Origin: Eubacteriales bacterium
GTDB lineage: Bacteria; Bacillota; Clostridia; Acetivibrionales; STF1-152
DNA: 5,342 bases
NCBI GenBank assembly: GCA_028703215.1
Contig: JAQVNH010000090.1
Location: forward strand, 1 to 5,342
Direction of reading: 5' to 3'
Of the stretch, positions 1 to 5,342 are shown piece by piece. Each line of letters starts with the position of its first letter. The stretch's first letter is position 1. The translations under genes and the position numbers were made by a program. The notes under the pieces were generated by a model. That model had not been told where the DNA came from, searched no databases, and was given only the letters and a program-made list of their open reading frames with translations.

Positions 1-474
1 GTATGTATATTCCTTGTTGAATCTGCTGATGTGATTTCTCTTGCCATGGTAACTTTTACCCTTCAGCCCGATCAGATCGGATGTCAAATACACATAGTCG
101 CTGTTGTCCCTGTCATACTCGACTTTGCTGTCTTTTCCGGCGACGGAGATCAGCTTGCATAAGTCTCGTTCGGGAACCTTTTTAAAGACCATCTCCCAAT
201 CGTTCTTTTTAAAGTATCCGCACATGGCCTTGACAACCTTTTCAAAACCCTTCTGATCGTCAGAGCCTACCGGCATAAGCATAAAAGGCGCTTCTCGCAT
301 CGGTTTTGCATACACGCACAAATATCCGTCCATCAACGCGTATCTGTAATTATAATAACGCTTCCACATAAAAAAATTAGTAAAGGTATACTCAGATATC
401 GTCGGGTCATTTTTTTGAAATATATGATCAAATATTTCCTTGTCTTTCATATCGATTTCATTGAATTCCGTCAA
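1..474 (-). CDS. DUF2156 (phosphatidylglycerol lysyltransferase C-terminal-like) protein, partial
   Basis: The first 158 codons of a gene that continues beyond the left edge. I translated it by hand: it is open without a stop from 474 to 1. The start is TTG at 474-472. An in-frame TGA lies two codons upstream of the TTG, no ATG appears before residue 9, and a GGAGG site sits 10 bases upstream, so TTG is the best start. Visible features are an aromatic-rich N-terminal part (EYTFTNFFMWKRYYNYRY at residues 28-45) and a basic segment, LKGKSYHGKRNHISRF, at about 137-152. That segment resembles the 'GKxYHxKRNHIxxF' signature I know from the DUF2156/LPG_synthase_C family, which has a GNAT-like fold related to the aminoacyl-transfer domain of MprF. 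Full-length standalone members are about 290-300 residues, so roughly half is present. There is no signal peptide or membrane segment in the visible part, so it is probably cytosolic. Its substrate is unknown. It follows the PHP gene by 29 bases and is probably in the same operon. Confidence 0.82.
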   Translation of the reverse strand, partial: MTEFNEIDMKDKEIFDHIFQKNDPTISEYTFTNFFMWKRYYNYRYALMDGYLCVYAKPMREAPFMLMPVGSDDQKGFEKVVKAMCGYFKKNDWEMVFKKVPERDLCKLISVAGKDSKVEYDRDNSDYVYLTSDLIGLKGKSYHGKRNHISRFNKEYTY

Positions 475-484
475 AAAATATCAG

Positions 485-489
485 CCTCC
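485..489 (-). promoter_or_regulatory. Ribosome binding site deciding the TTG start of the DUF2156 gene
   Basis: The minus strand reads GGAGG here, 10 bases before the TTG at 474. An in-frame TGA lies between this site and the TTG. The next in-frame ATG (Met9) has no comparable site, so this motif supports TTG as the true start. Confidence 0.75.
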
Positions 490-503
490 ATAATGAAAAT
501 CAT

Positions 504-1349
504 TCAGATACCTTCCAAAATTTCCTTTACAGCTTTAAAATATGAATAATCCACAGCCAGATTACCTCTGCCGCTGCCCAGTTCCACTTCGGGACGCGCA
601 GTGCCGTGAAAATCGCTCCCTCCTGTTTCCAGAAGCCCGTATCTTTTTGCCACGCTTGAATACTGAGCATCCTCAAAGTGAGAGTTGTCCGCATAAAATA
701 CTTCTATACCCCTCAAGCCATTTTGTTTTAGATCCGCCACGGTTTTCCCGAACCGGAACATTCCTATCCCCAGATGCTTCGGATGCGCCAGAACGGAAAT
801 ACCTCCTGCCTCAGTAATCATCCGTATGCCGTCAAGGGGAGTTACTTTTTCTCTTTTTATGTATGCGGGTTTCCCGTCCCCGAGATACCTTTCAAATCCC
901 TCGTCAATACTTTTTATATAACCCTTTTCACAAAGAGCCGCCGCTATGTGTACTCTGCCTGTTATGCTATTCCTTGCGTGGCGCGCGACATCGCTTGCAG
1001 CGATTTCAAATCCGAGCTTATTAAGCTTTTCGATGATTCTTGCATTTCTTTTGTTCCTGTTGTTTCTTATGTTTTTCAGAACATCCTCGATTTTCTCGTA
1101 GCCATTTTTATTAAAATAACCGAGTATGTGCATTTCGGGACCAAACTCGGTGCTGATTTCTACTCCCGGCATCACTTCAAGCCCTGTTTTTTTGCTCTCC
1201 TCAAGCGCTTCTCCAACGCCTTCCACCGTGTCATGGTCTGTCAAAGCTATAGCTTTGAGTCCAAGCCTTATTGCGCGCCTCACCACCTCTTCCGGAGTCA
1301 TCGACCCGTCAGAGTAGGTGGAATGTATGTGCATGTCAACCAAATCCAT
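504..1349 (-). CDS. PHP-domain metal-dependent phosphoesterase (YciV/TrpH, RNase AM family)
   Basis: A 281-residue protein with the complete metal-binding signature of a PHP domain. Visible motifs are HIHSTYSDGS (H7, H9, D14), LTDHDT (D38, H39), PGVEIS (E64), H74 in EMHILGY, GRVHIA (H134), LAHP (H189) and GGSDFHG (D246, H248). The length and motif order match the standalone YciV/TrpH type, not the PHP domain of DNA polymerase III or histidinol phosphatase. Characterised relatives are 3',5'-nucleoside bisphosphate phosphatases and 5'-3' exoribonucleases that trim RNA ends (RNase AM). They hold a multinuclear metal centre and act in the cytosol. The ATG start has a GGAG site at 1357-1360, 7 bases upstream. 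Its start lies 23 bases after the tsaD stop and its stop 29 bases before the DUF2156 start, so it is probably cotranscribed with both. The fold is certain from the motifs; the exact substrate is inferred from the family. Confidence 0.9.
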   Translation of the reverse strand: MDLVDMHIHSTYSDGSMTPEEVVRRAIRLGLKAIALTDHDTVEGVGEALEESKKTGLEVMPGVEISTEFGPEMHILGYFNKNGYEKIEDVLKNIRNNRNKRNARIIEKLNKLGFEIAASDVARHARNSITGRVHIAAALCEKGYIKSIDEGFERYLGDGKPAYIKREKVTPLDGIRMITEAGGISVLAHPKHLGIGMFRFGKTVADLKQNGLRGIEVFYADNSHFEDAQYSSVAKRYGLLETGGSDFHGTARPEVELGSGRGNLAVDYSYFKAVKEILEGI

Positions 1350-1372
1350 GATTCAGCTCCGTTTTTATTGAA

Positions 1373-2395
1373 TCAATAAATGATATCTCCGAGTTTTAAT
1401 CCCGGGATGGCATTCAAGTCAAGACCCGATATTTTCCCGGCAATGAATTTTCTGTATGCCGCGCAAGCAATCATTGCCGCATTATCAGTGCAAAGGACAG
1501 GCCTTGGCACTGATAGCCTTATACCCTCTTTTGCTGCGGCTTTTTCAAGCTCAAGTCTCAAAAGTGAATTTGAAGCCACTCCTCCGGCAAGAGCGAGCGC
1601 ATTCAAACCCGACTGTTTGACAGCCTTAATGGAATTTGTCACAAGGACCTCTGCTACGGCTTTCTGAAAGCTTGCCGCCACATCCTCGACACTCCACTTT
1701 TCGTTTTTCCGCTCCATATTGTTCACGTAATTGAGCACTGCGGTCTTTATTCCGCTGAAACTGAAGTCAAGGCTTTCGCTGAAATATGTTTTCGGAAACC
1801 TTACTGCATCAGGATTTCCGGAAGCCGCGGCCTTGTCTATCAGCGGACCGCCGGGATAACCTAAACCTATTGTCCTTGCAACCTTGTCAAACGCTTCTCC
1901 GGCTGCGTCGTCTCGGGTCCTTCCGAGGACCTCATATTCTCCGTCCGAAGTAATTTTTATCAGGTGGCTGTGTCCGCCTGATACAACGAGACAAACCAAA
2001 GGCGGTTCCAGATCGGGATTTTCCAGATAGTTGGCGCATATGTGACCCTCGATATGATCAACACCTATCACCGGAATTCCCAAAGCAAAAGCCAGCGCCT
2101 TTGCCGCAGATATACCCACAAGAAGAGCGCCCGCCAGACCCGGTCCGCATGTCACCCCAACGGCGCTGATCTCCTCAAGCGCTTTTCCGGATTCTTTGAC
2201 AGCCCGGTCGATCACAGGAATGATCGATTCAACATGCTTTCTTGAAGCAACTTCGGGAACCACGCCCCCATAAAGCCTGTGCAGGTCGATTTGTGATGAA
2301 ATCACATTTGACAGGACCTCAGTTCCGTTTTTTAAGACAGATGCCGAGGTTTCATCGCAGCTTGTTTCTATTCCCAGTATCAATATTTCTTTCAA
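1373..2395 (-). CDS. tsaD: tRNA N6-adenosine threonylcarbamoyltransferase TsaD
   Basis: A 340-residue protein, the usual bacterial TsaD length (Kae1/Qri7/YgjD family, ASKHA fold). TsaD transfers threonylcarbamoyl from threonylcarbamoyl-AMP to A37 of ANN-decoding tRNAs, working with TsaB and TsaE in the cytosol. Family motifs are intact. GIETSCDETSAS is at residues 8-19, and the Kae1 signature VVPEVASRKH at 45-54. The metal ligands are H114 and H118 in DHIEGH, with D304 in TDNAAMIA. VSGGHSHL is at 138-145, RDDAAGEAFDK at 161-171, FSFSGIKT at 211-218 and GGVASN at 271-276. The start is TTG at 2395-2393. The frame has a TAA ten codons upstream with no ATG or GTG between, and a weak GTGGTG site ends 7 bases before the TTG. 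It is the first gene after a terminator, so it should have its own promoter, but I could not find a convincing one. The partners tsaB, tsaE and rimI are not in the window. It is expected to be essential. Confidence 0.98.
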   Translation of the reverse strand: MKEILILGIETSCDETSASVLKNGTEVLSNVISSQIDLHRLYGGVVPEVASRKHVESIIPVIDRAVKESGKALEEISAVGVTCGPGLAGALLVGISAAKALAFALGIPVIGVDHIEGHICANYLENPDLEPPLVCLVVSGGHSHLIKITSDGEYEVLGRTRDDAAGEAFDKVARTIGLGYPGGPLIDKAAASGNPDAVRFPKTYFSESLDFSFSGIKTAVLNYVNNMERKNEKWSVEDVAASFQKAVAEVLVTNSIKAVKQSGLNALALAGGVASNSLLRLELEKAAAKEGIRLSVPRPVLCTDNAAMIACAAYRKFIAGKISGLDLNAIPGLKLGDIIY

Positions 2396-2447
2396 GTTTA
2401 TACACCACTCACGATTTGCGATTTTTTAAGAGTACTTATTTTTGCAC

Positions 2448-2477
2448 AAAAAAACACGGGGTGTTGATGCCCCATGT
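2448..2477 (-). terminator. Rho-independent terminator after the phosphohexomutase gene
   Basis: The minus strand reads ACATGGGG, an 8-base loop, then CCCCGTGT. This gives an 8-bp stem with one T-G wobble (arms 2470-2477 and 2454-2461), followed directly by a run of seven T (2454-2448). The plus strand has no T-run on the other side, so it works for minus-strand transcription only. It lies about 130 bases beyond the mutase stop and about 50 bases before the tsaD start, separating the two transcription units. Confidence 0.85.
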
Positions 2478-2495
2478 CCCAATAGGAGAAATGCT

Positions 2496-2519
2496 AATGT
2501 TCATTTATAATGTAACATT
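2496..2519. repeat. Short inverted repeat in the mutase-tsaD intergenic region
   Basis: AATGTT (2496-2501) and AACATT (2514-2519) form a 6-bp dyad around a 12-base AT-rich spacer. Outside it, GGAG (2486-2489) and CTCC (2524-2527) can extend the pairing across an unequal internal loop. It could be a weak RNA hairpin in the mutase 3' UTR or a protein-binding dyad. The sequence does not decide between these. Confidence 0.35.
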
Positions 2520-2561
2520 CATGCTCCGATTCGGAAATAGGGAAATACTATCATTTTAACT

Positions 2562-2596
2562 GACCGCGAGTCCTATGCGAAAATAGTTCTCGGGTC
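2562..2596 (-). other. Strong bulged hairpin in the 3' UTR of the mutase gene
   Basis: Starting 13 bases after the mutase stop, the minus-strand transcript can fold as follows. GACCCGAG pairs with CTCGCGGTC over 8 bp with one bulged base. A 2x2 internal loop (AA opposite GA) follows, then a CTAT/ATAG stem of 4 bp closed by a 6-base loop. Arms are 2589-2596 with 2562-2570, and 2583-2586 with 2573-2576. No T-run follows, so it is not a classic terminator. It may protect the mRNA 3' end, or be a remnant of a small repeat element. The pairing is visible in the sequence; the role is unknown. Confidence 0.5.
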
Positions 2597-2609
2597 CCAT
2601 AAAAAAATA

Positions 2610-4346
2610 TTATAACATACTGCCTACAACCTTGAGTACTTGTTCTTTGAGGTTTTCCATCTTTTGCGCCGCACTGTCCTTTATCGCGTCGCTGGCCCCG
2701 AAATAAATCTTGATCTTGGGCTCAGTGCCGGATGGCCTTATGCAGAACCATGAGCCATCCTCCATATCAAAATACAAAACATTGGAAACATCGAAGCCAA
2801 GGTTTCCGGTTATTTCTCCCATGCCGTCATACCTGTAACCAGCCTGCATATCACTTATTCCGGATACTTTGAGCGGTCCGAAACTCAATGGCATCCTTGC
2901 GCGCATTTTTTCCATTGCCGCCGCTATCTTTTCCTGCCCTGTTTTTCCCTCGAGCGTAAAGGATTTTATGCCGTCGATATAGTAGCCGTATTTTTGATAA
3001 ATCGCCTGAAGAGCATCGTAAACAGACATACCCTTCGAGTAAAGATATGCAGCCATTTCAGCGATAAGCATCGATGTGACCACAGCGTCTTTGTCCCTGG
3101 CATGAGTTCCCACAAGATACCCGTAGCTTTCCTCGAAACCGGCAATAAATTTCATGTTTCCGTTATCCTCGAGGTCTCTGATCTTTTCTCCTACAAATTT
3201 AAATCCCGTCAGGACTTCAACAGCCGTAACGTTATAGTATTTTGCTATCGCTGCGGCAAGATTTGTTGTAACGATGCTTGTTGTAATAAATCCGTTGGAA
3301 GGCAGAGTGCCTCCTTCATGTTTCTGTGACAGCACGTATTCAAGCAAAAGGCATCCCGTCTGATTTCCCGAAAGCGCAATATACTCCCCCTTGTCATTTC
3401 TGACCACAAGTCCGGCTCTATCGGCATCCGGGTCAGTCGCGATTATAAGATCGGCATCCTTTTTTTTGGCCAGTTCTATCGCAAGTTTGAAGGCTTCCCT
3501 GTCCTCGGGATTCGGCGACTTGACTGTTGAAAATGCAGGATCCGGCAGGGCTTGTTCGGGAACAACAAATACATTTTTGAGGCCGATCTCCTTTAATATC
3601 CTGGTGACAGGTACATACCCAGTTCCGTGAAGCGGCGTGTATACCAGATTGAATTTTCCGCCAAGCTTTTCGGTTATTTCGGGATGGATCCTCTGAAGCT
3701 TCACGGCTTCGATATACTTGTCATCGATTTCTTTTCCGATGATTTCTATCAGGCCTTTTTTGAAGGCTTCGTCCCGATCCATCGATTTAACCGAGGTTAT
3801 ATCTTTTATCGCATTTATATCCCGGATCGCTTTGTCTGACTCGTCAGGAGGAAACTGCCCCCCGTCGTCTCCGTAAACCTTGTAACCATTGTATTTAGGC
3901 GGGTTGTGACTGGCTGTCACAACAACGCCGCCCGCTGCTTTAAGATGCCTTACCGCGAACGAAAGCTCGGGAGTCGGCCTGAGACTTTCAAATAAATAAA
4001 CCTTTATGCCGTTGTGCGCGAAAACTCTCGCTGCTTCAAGCGCAAATTCATCCGATTTGAATCTGCAGTCATATGCTATTGCAATACCTCGTTTTGCCGC
4101 ATCAGCAACATTTTTTAAAAAATAGTCGGCACATCCCTGAGAGGCTCTTCTTACCGTATAAACGTTCATCCTGTTTGTGCCTGCGCCGATTACGCCCCTC
4201 ATTCCGCCTGTTCCGAACTCAAGGTTTTTATAGAAACGGTCTTCGATCTCCGCTTTGTCTCCGGATATATCCAATAATTCTTCCCTGGTCGAAGAATCAA
4301 AATAATCGTCTGTTGACCACAGCAAATATTTTTCTTTTGAAGTCAT
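2610..4346 (-). CDS. pgcA: Alpha-phosphohexomutase (phosphoglucomutase/phosphomannomutase, PgcA type)
   Basis: A 578-residue cytosolic enzyme, close in length to the long PgcA/PGM2-like mutases of Bacillota (about 580) and longer than GlmM or ManB (about 450). It interconverts hexose 6-phosphate and 1-phosphate, most likely glucose, feeding UDP-glucose for envelope glycolipids and polysaccharides. The four-domain layout is intact. FGTGGMRG is at residues 44-51. The catalytic phosphoserine loop TASHNPPKYNG is at 144-154, with S146 as the phosphorylated residue. The Mg2+ loop DPDADR is at 305-310 and GFKFVGEKI at 381-389. The sugar-specificity loop GFEESYG is at 403-409, and the phosphate-binding RPSGTEPK at 537-544. 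The ATG start is preceded by GGGAGGG (4354-4360) at 7 bases. The start lies 30 bases after the lipid kinase stop, suggesting one operon, and the unit ends at the terminator at 2448-2477. Phosphomannomutase or phosphopentomutase activity cannot be excluded from motifs alone. Confidence 0.94.
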   Translation of the reverse strand: MTSKEKYLLWSTDDYFDSSTREELLDISGDKAEIEDRFYKNLEFGTGGMRGVIGAGTNRMNVYTVRRASQGCADYFLKNVADAAKRGIAIAYDCRFKSDEFALEAARVFAHNGIKVYLFESLRPTPELSFAVRHLKAAGGVVVTASHNPPKYNGYKVYGDDGGQFPPDESDKAIRDINAIKDITSVKSMDRDEAFKKGLIEIIGKEIDDKYIEAVKLQRIHPEITEKLGGKFNLVYTPLHGTGYVPVTRILKEIGLKNVFVVPEQALPDPAFSTVKSPNPEDREAFKLAIELAKKKDADLIIATDPDADRAGLVVRNDKGEYIALSGNQTGCLLLEYVLSQKHEGGTLPSNGFITTSIVTTNLAAAIAKYYNVTAVEVLTGFKFVGEKIRDLEDNGNMKFIAGFEESYGYLVGTHARDKDAVVTSMLIAEMAAYLYSKGMSVYDALQAIYQKYGYYIDGIKSFTLEGKTGQEKIAAAMEKMRARMPLSFGPLKVSGISDMQAGYRYDGMGEITGNLGFDVSNVLYFDMEDGSWFCIRPSGTEPKIKIYFGASDAIKDSAAQKMENLKEQVLKVVGSML

Positions 4347-4353
4347 TATTCAT

Positions 4354-4360
4354 CCCTCCC
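4354..4360 (-). promoter_or_regulatory. Strong ribosome binding site of the phosphohexomutase gene
   Basis: The minus strand reads GGGAGGG, 7 bases before the ATG at 4346. An out-of-frame ATG at 4353-4351 follows it at once and is too close to be used. The site fixes the start of the mutase. Confidence 0.8.
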
Positions 4361-4376
4361 GCATGGATGCCTATAT

Positions 4377-5260
4377 TTAAATCAAGGTGAATACGTTGAG
4401 ACTCTCTTGCTCAAATGCAACAGAAATAGGCAGCTTTCCGTTTTTTTCGCCGTCAACGGTGATATATACCTGCGACTCGCTTGATACCTTGCAGGTTTTG
4501 CTTGTCCTTACTATTACATTGCTGTCATGGATAAGATTGTCATTAAGAAAATTAAAAACAAGCTCGGGAATTTCAAACGGATTGCATTTTTTAACTATAA
4601 ACACTTCCATATACCCGTCCGACAATTCGGCCTTGCTGCTGAAATTTGCAAATCCCGCGACCTGTTTCCCGTTCAGCAGAATAAACAGCATTATTTCTTC
4701 TTCTATCGTCTCGCTGTCCATAGTTATCGTCGCATTGAACGGCTTCATATTCGGAAAATCTGCTATACCTCTCAAATAGTAGGCAAACAGTCCCAGACTT
4801 CTTTTTACGTCATCTTTCGTATTATAGGACAATGACGCGAATGAGCCTCCCGCGCAGCTGTTGAAAAAATACAAGTCATCGTTTATACATCCGGTATCCA
4901 CAAGCTTTGTCTTTCCCCTTATTACTATGTCCAGCGCTTTGTCCAGATTGAGCGGTATCCCCAGGCATTTCGCGGTGTCATTGCATGTTCCGCCCGGGAT
5001 TATCCCCAGCGGCAGCTTGAGCTTTCTTTTCATCAAATTATTTACGACCATGCCGATCGTTCCGTCTCCGCCGGAGGCAATAACAAAAGAATAGACCTCG
5101 GGATCGATCACTTCTTCAAAATTCTTTATCCCGACCTCATCCAATCTGTAAGGATGAACTATTATCCCCGCGGACAGGAATTTCTCAAGGATGTGATCCA
5201 GCTTCCTCGGAATAATCCGTGCCCCGGATTTCGGATATATATCAATATTGCCTTTTTCAT
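4377..5260 (-). CDS. Diacylglycerol kinase-family lipid kinase (YegS/DgkB type), frameshifted near its 5' end
   Basis: A lipid kinase of the DAGKc family, which uses ATP to phosphorylate diacylglycerol or a related lipid at the inner face of the membrane. The intended start is the ATG at 5260, with AGGAGG 6 bases upstream and a strong promoter. That frame encodes MKKAILIY and then goes wrong, reaching TAA at 5164-5162 after 32 codons. A second frame takes over exactly there with PKSGARIIPRKLDHILEKF and runs without a stop to 4377. Adding one base between 5242 and 5235 restores IYNPKSG, the family's NPxSG motif, and gives 294 residues, a normal family length. In restored numbering, the nucleotide-binding SGGDGT is at 63-68, PGGTCND at 89-95, and a conserved LSDGYMEV and a VDGE lie in the C-terminal half. 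Starting at the TTG at 5144 would give 255 residues but lacks a binding site and drops the NPKSG strand. This is either a sequencing indel or a very recent inactivating mutation. The gene is probably cotranscribed with the mutase 30 bases downstream. Confidence 0.85.
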
Positions 5261-5266
5261 GCCTGC

Positions 5267-5272
5267 CCTCCT
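5267..5272 (-). promoter_or_regulatory. Ribosome binding site of the lipid kinase (supports the ATG at 5260)
   Basis: The minus strand reads AGGAGG, 6 bases before the ATG at 5260. This near-perfect site is the main reason to place the start there and not at the downstream TTG (5144), which has nothing comparable. It is also what makes the following frame break stand out. Confidence 0.85.
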
Positions 5273-5284
5273 GTAATAAAAATA

Positions 5285-5313
5285 ATTATACCACAAAAAA
5301 TACGAATGAAATC
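5285..5313 (-). promoter_or_regulatory. Extended -10 sigma-A-type promoter of the lipid kinase-mutase unit
   Basis: The minus strand reads TGGTATAAT at 5293-5285, a consensus -10 box with the extended TG one base upstream. The -35 position at 17-base spacing (5313-5308, GATTTC) matches poorly, as is common for extended -10 promoters. Transcription would begin near 5278, leaving an 18-base leader with the ribosome binding site near its 5' end. Any upstream gene must end before or within this short region. Confidence 0.75.
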
Positions 5314-5342
5314 CTATTATTGGGCGATATCGGCTTTGAGCC

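Noticed and set aside
774..1379. Plus-strand open frame of 201 codons opposite the PHP gene.
   Set aside because: It lies entirely across a confidently identified gene and its gap, has cysteine/phenylalanine-rich low-quality sequence with no domain, and is a shadow of the minus-strand coding.
2396..2447. Candidate promoter for tsaD (TTGTGC ... or the TATAAA just before the start).
   Set aside because: No -35/-10 pair with acceptable spacing was found. TATAAA lies too close to the start codon to act as a -10 box unless the transcript is leaderless.
2242..2559. Plus-strand open frame of 105 codons covering the tsaD start and the intergenic region.
   Set aside because: It overlaps the tsaD 5' end and the terminator, has no plausible ribosome binding site or recognisable domain, and shows no coding pattern.
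2478..2609. Riboswitch or T-box leader for tsaD.
   Set aside because: The hairpins do not match any class I know, and the terminator that follows is better explained as the end of the mutase transcript. No antiterminator pairing was evident.
4377..5144. A 255-residue lipid kinase starting at the TTG at 5144.
   Set aside because: There is no ribosome binding site, and the frame continues upstream with clear family sequence (NPKSG region) once one base is restored. The start at 5260 explains promoter, binding site and length better.
5317..5340. Possible end of an upstream minus-strand gene (codons reading LKADIAQ then TAA).
   Set aside because: Only seven sense codons are visible before the window edge, and another frame is also open. 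It is plausible as a gene end but cannot be supported.
5325..5342. Palindrome CGATATCG and small hairpin GGCTTTGAGCC at the right edge.
   Set aside because: The arms are only 4 bp with no T-run, and the element is cut by the window edge. It may simply be coding sequence of an upstream gene.

Overview
All recognisable genes in this window lie on the minus strand, so it reads from right to left. Several traits suggest a low- to moderate-GC Gram-positive bacterium (Bacillota, probably a Clostridia-type anaerobe). These are strong GGAGG-type ribosome binding sites, two TTG starts, short co-directional gene spacings, a 578-residue PgcA-type phosphohexomutase, a DUF2156 protein and a YegS/DgkB-type lipid kinase. 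The taxonomic placement is inferred from style and gene content, not from a search.

Layout in transcription order. (1) At the right edge, a strong extended -10 promoter (5285-5293) and a GGAGG site drive a diacylglycerol-kinase-family lipid kinase (4377-5260). Its reading frame is broken near codon 9 by what looks like a single missing base next to an ATATATAT run. (2) After a 30-base gap comes a full-length alpha-phosphohexomutase (2610-4346) with its own strong ribosome binding site. (3) A 214-base intergenic region follows (2396-2609). It holds a strong bulged hairpin just after the mutase stop codon, a weaker dyad, and a clear rho-independent terminator (2448-2477) that closes the kinase-mutase unit. 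(4) A second unit begins with tsaD (1373-2395, TTG start). It continues with a PHP-domain phosphoesterase of the YciV/RNase AM type (504-1349) 23 bases later. It ends with the start of a DUF2156 (phosphatidylglycerol lysyltransferase C-terminal-like) protein that runs off the left edge (1-474, TTG start).

The kinase and mutase could both serve envelope lipid or glycolipid synthesis: lipid phosphorylation, and glucose-1-phosphate for UDP-glucose. The second unit joins a universal tRNA modification enzyme (t6A) with a probable nucleotide or RNA-end phosphoesterase. These functional links are inferred from proximity. I see no rRNA, tRNA, CRISPR array, insertion sequence or phage gene, and no multi-gene system that looks new. 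The most notable points are the kinase frameshift and the structured intergenic region.
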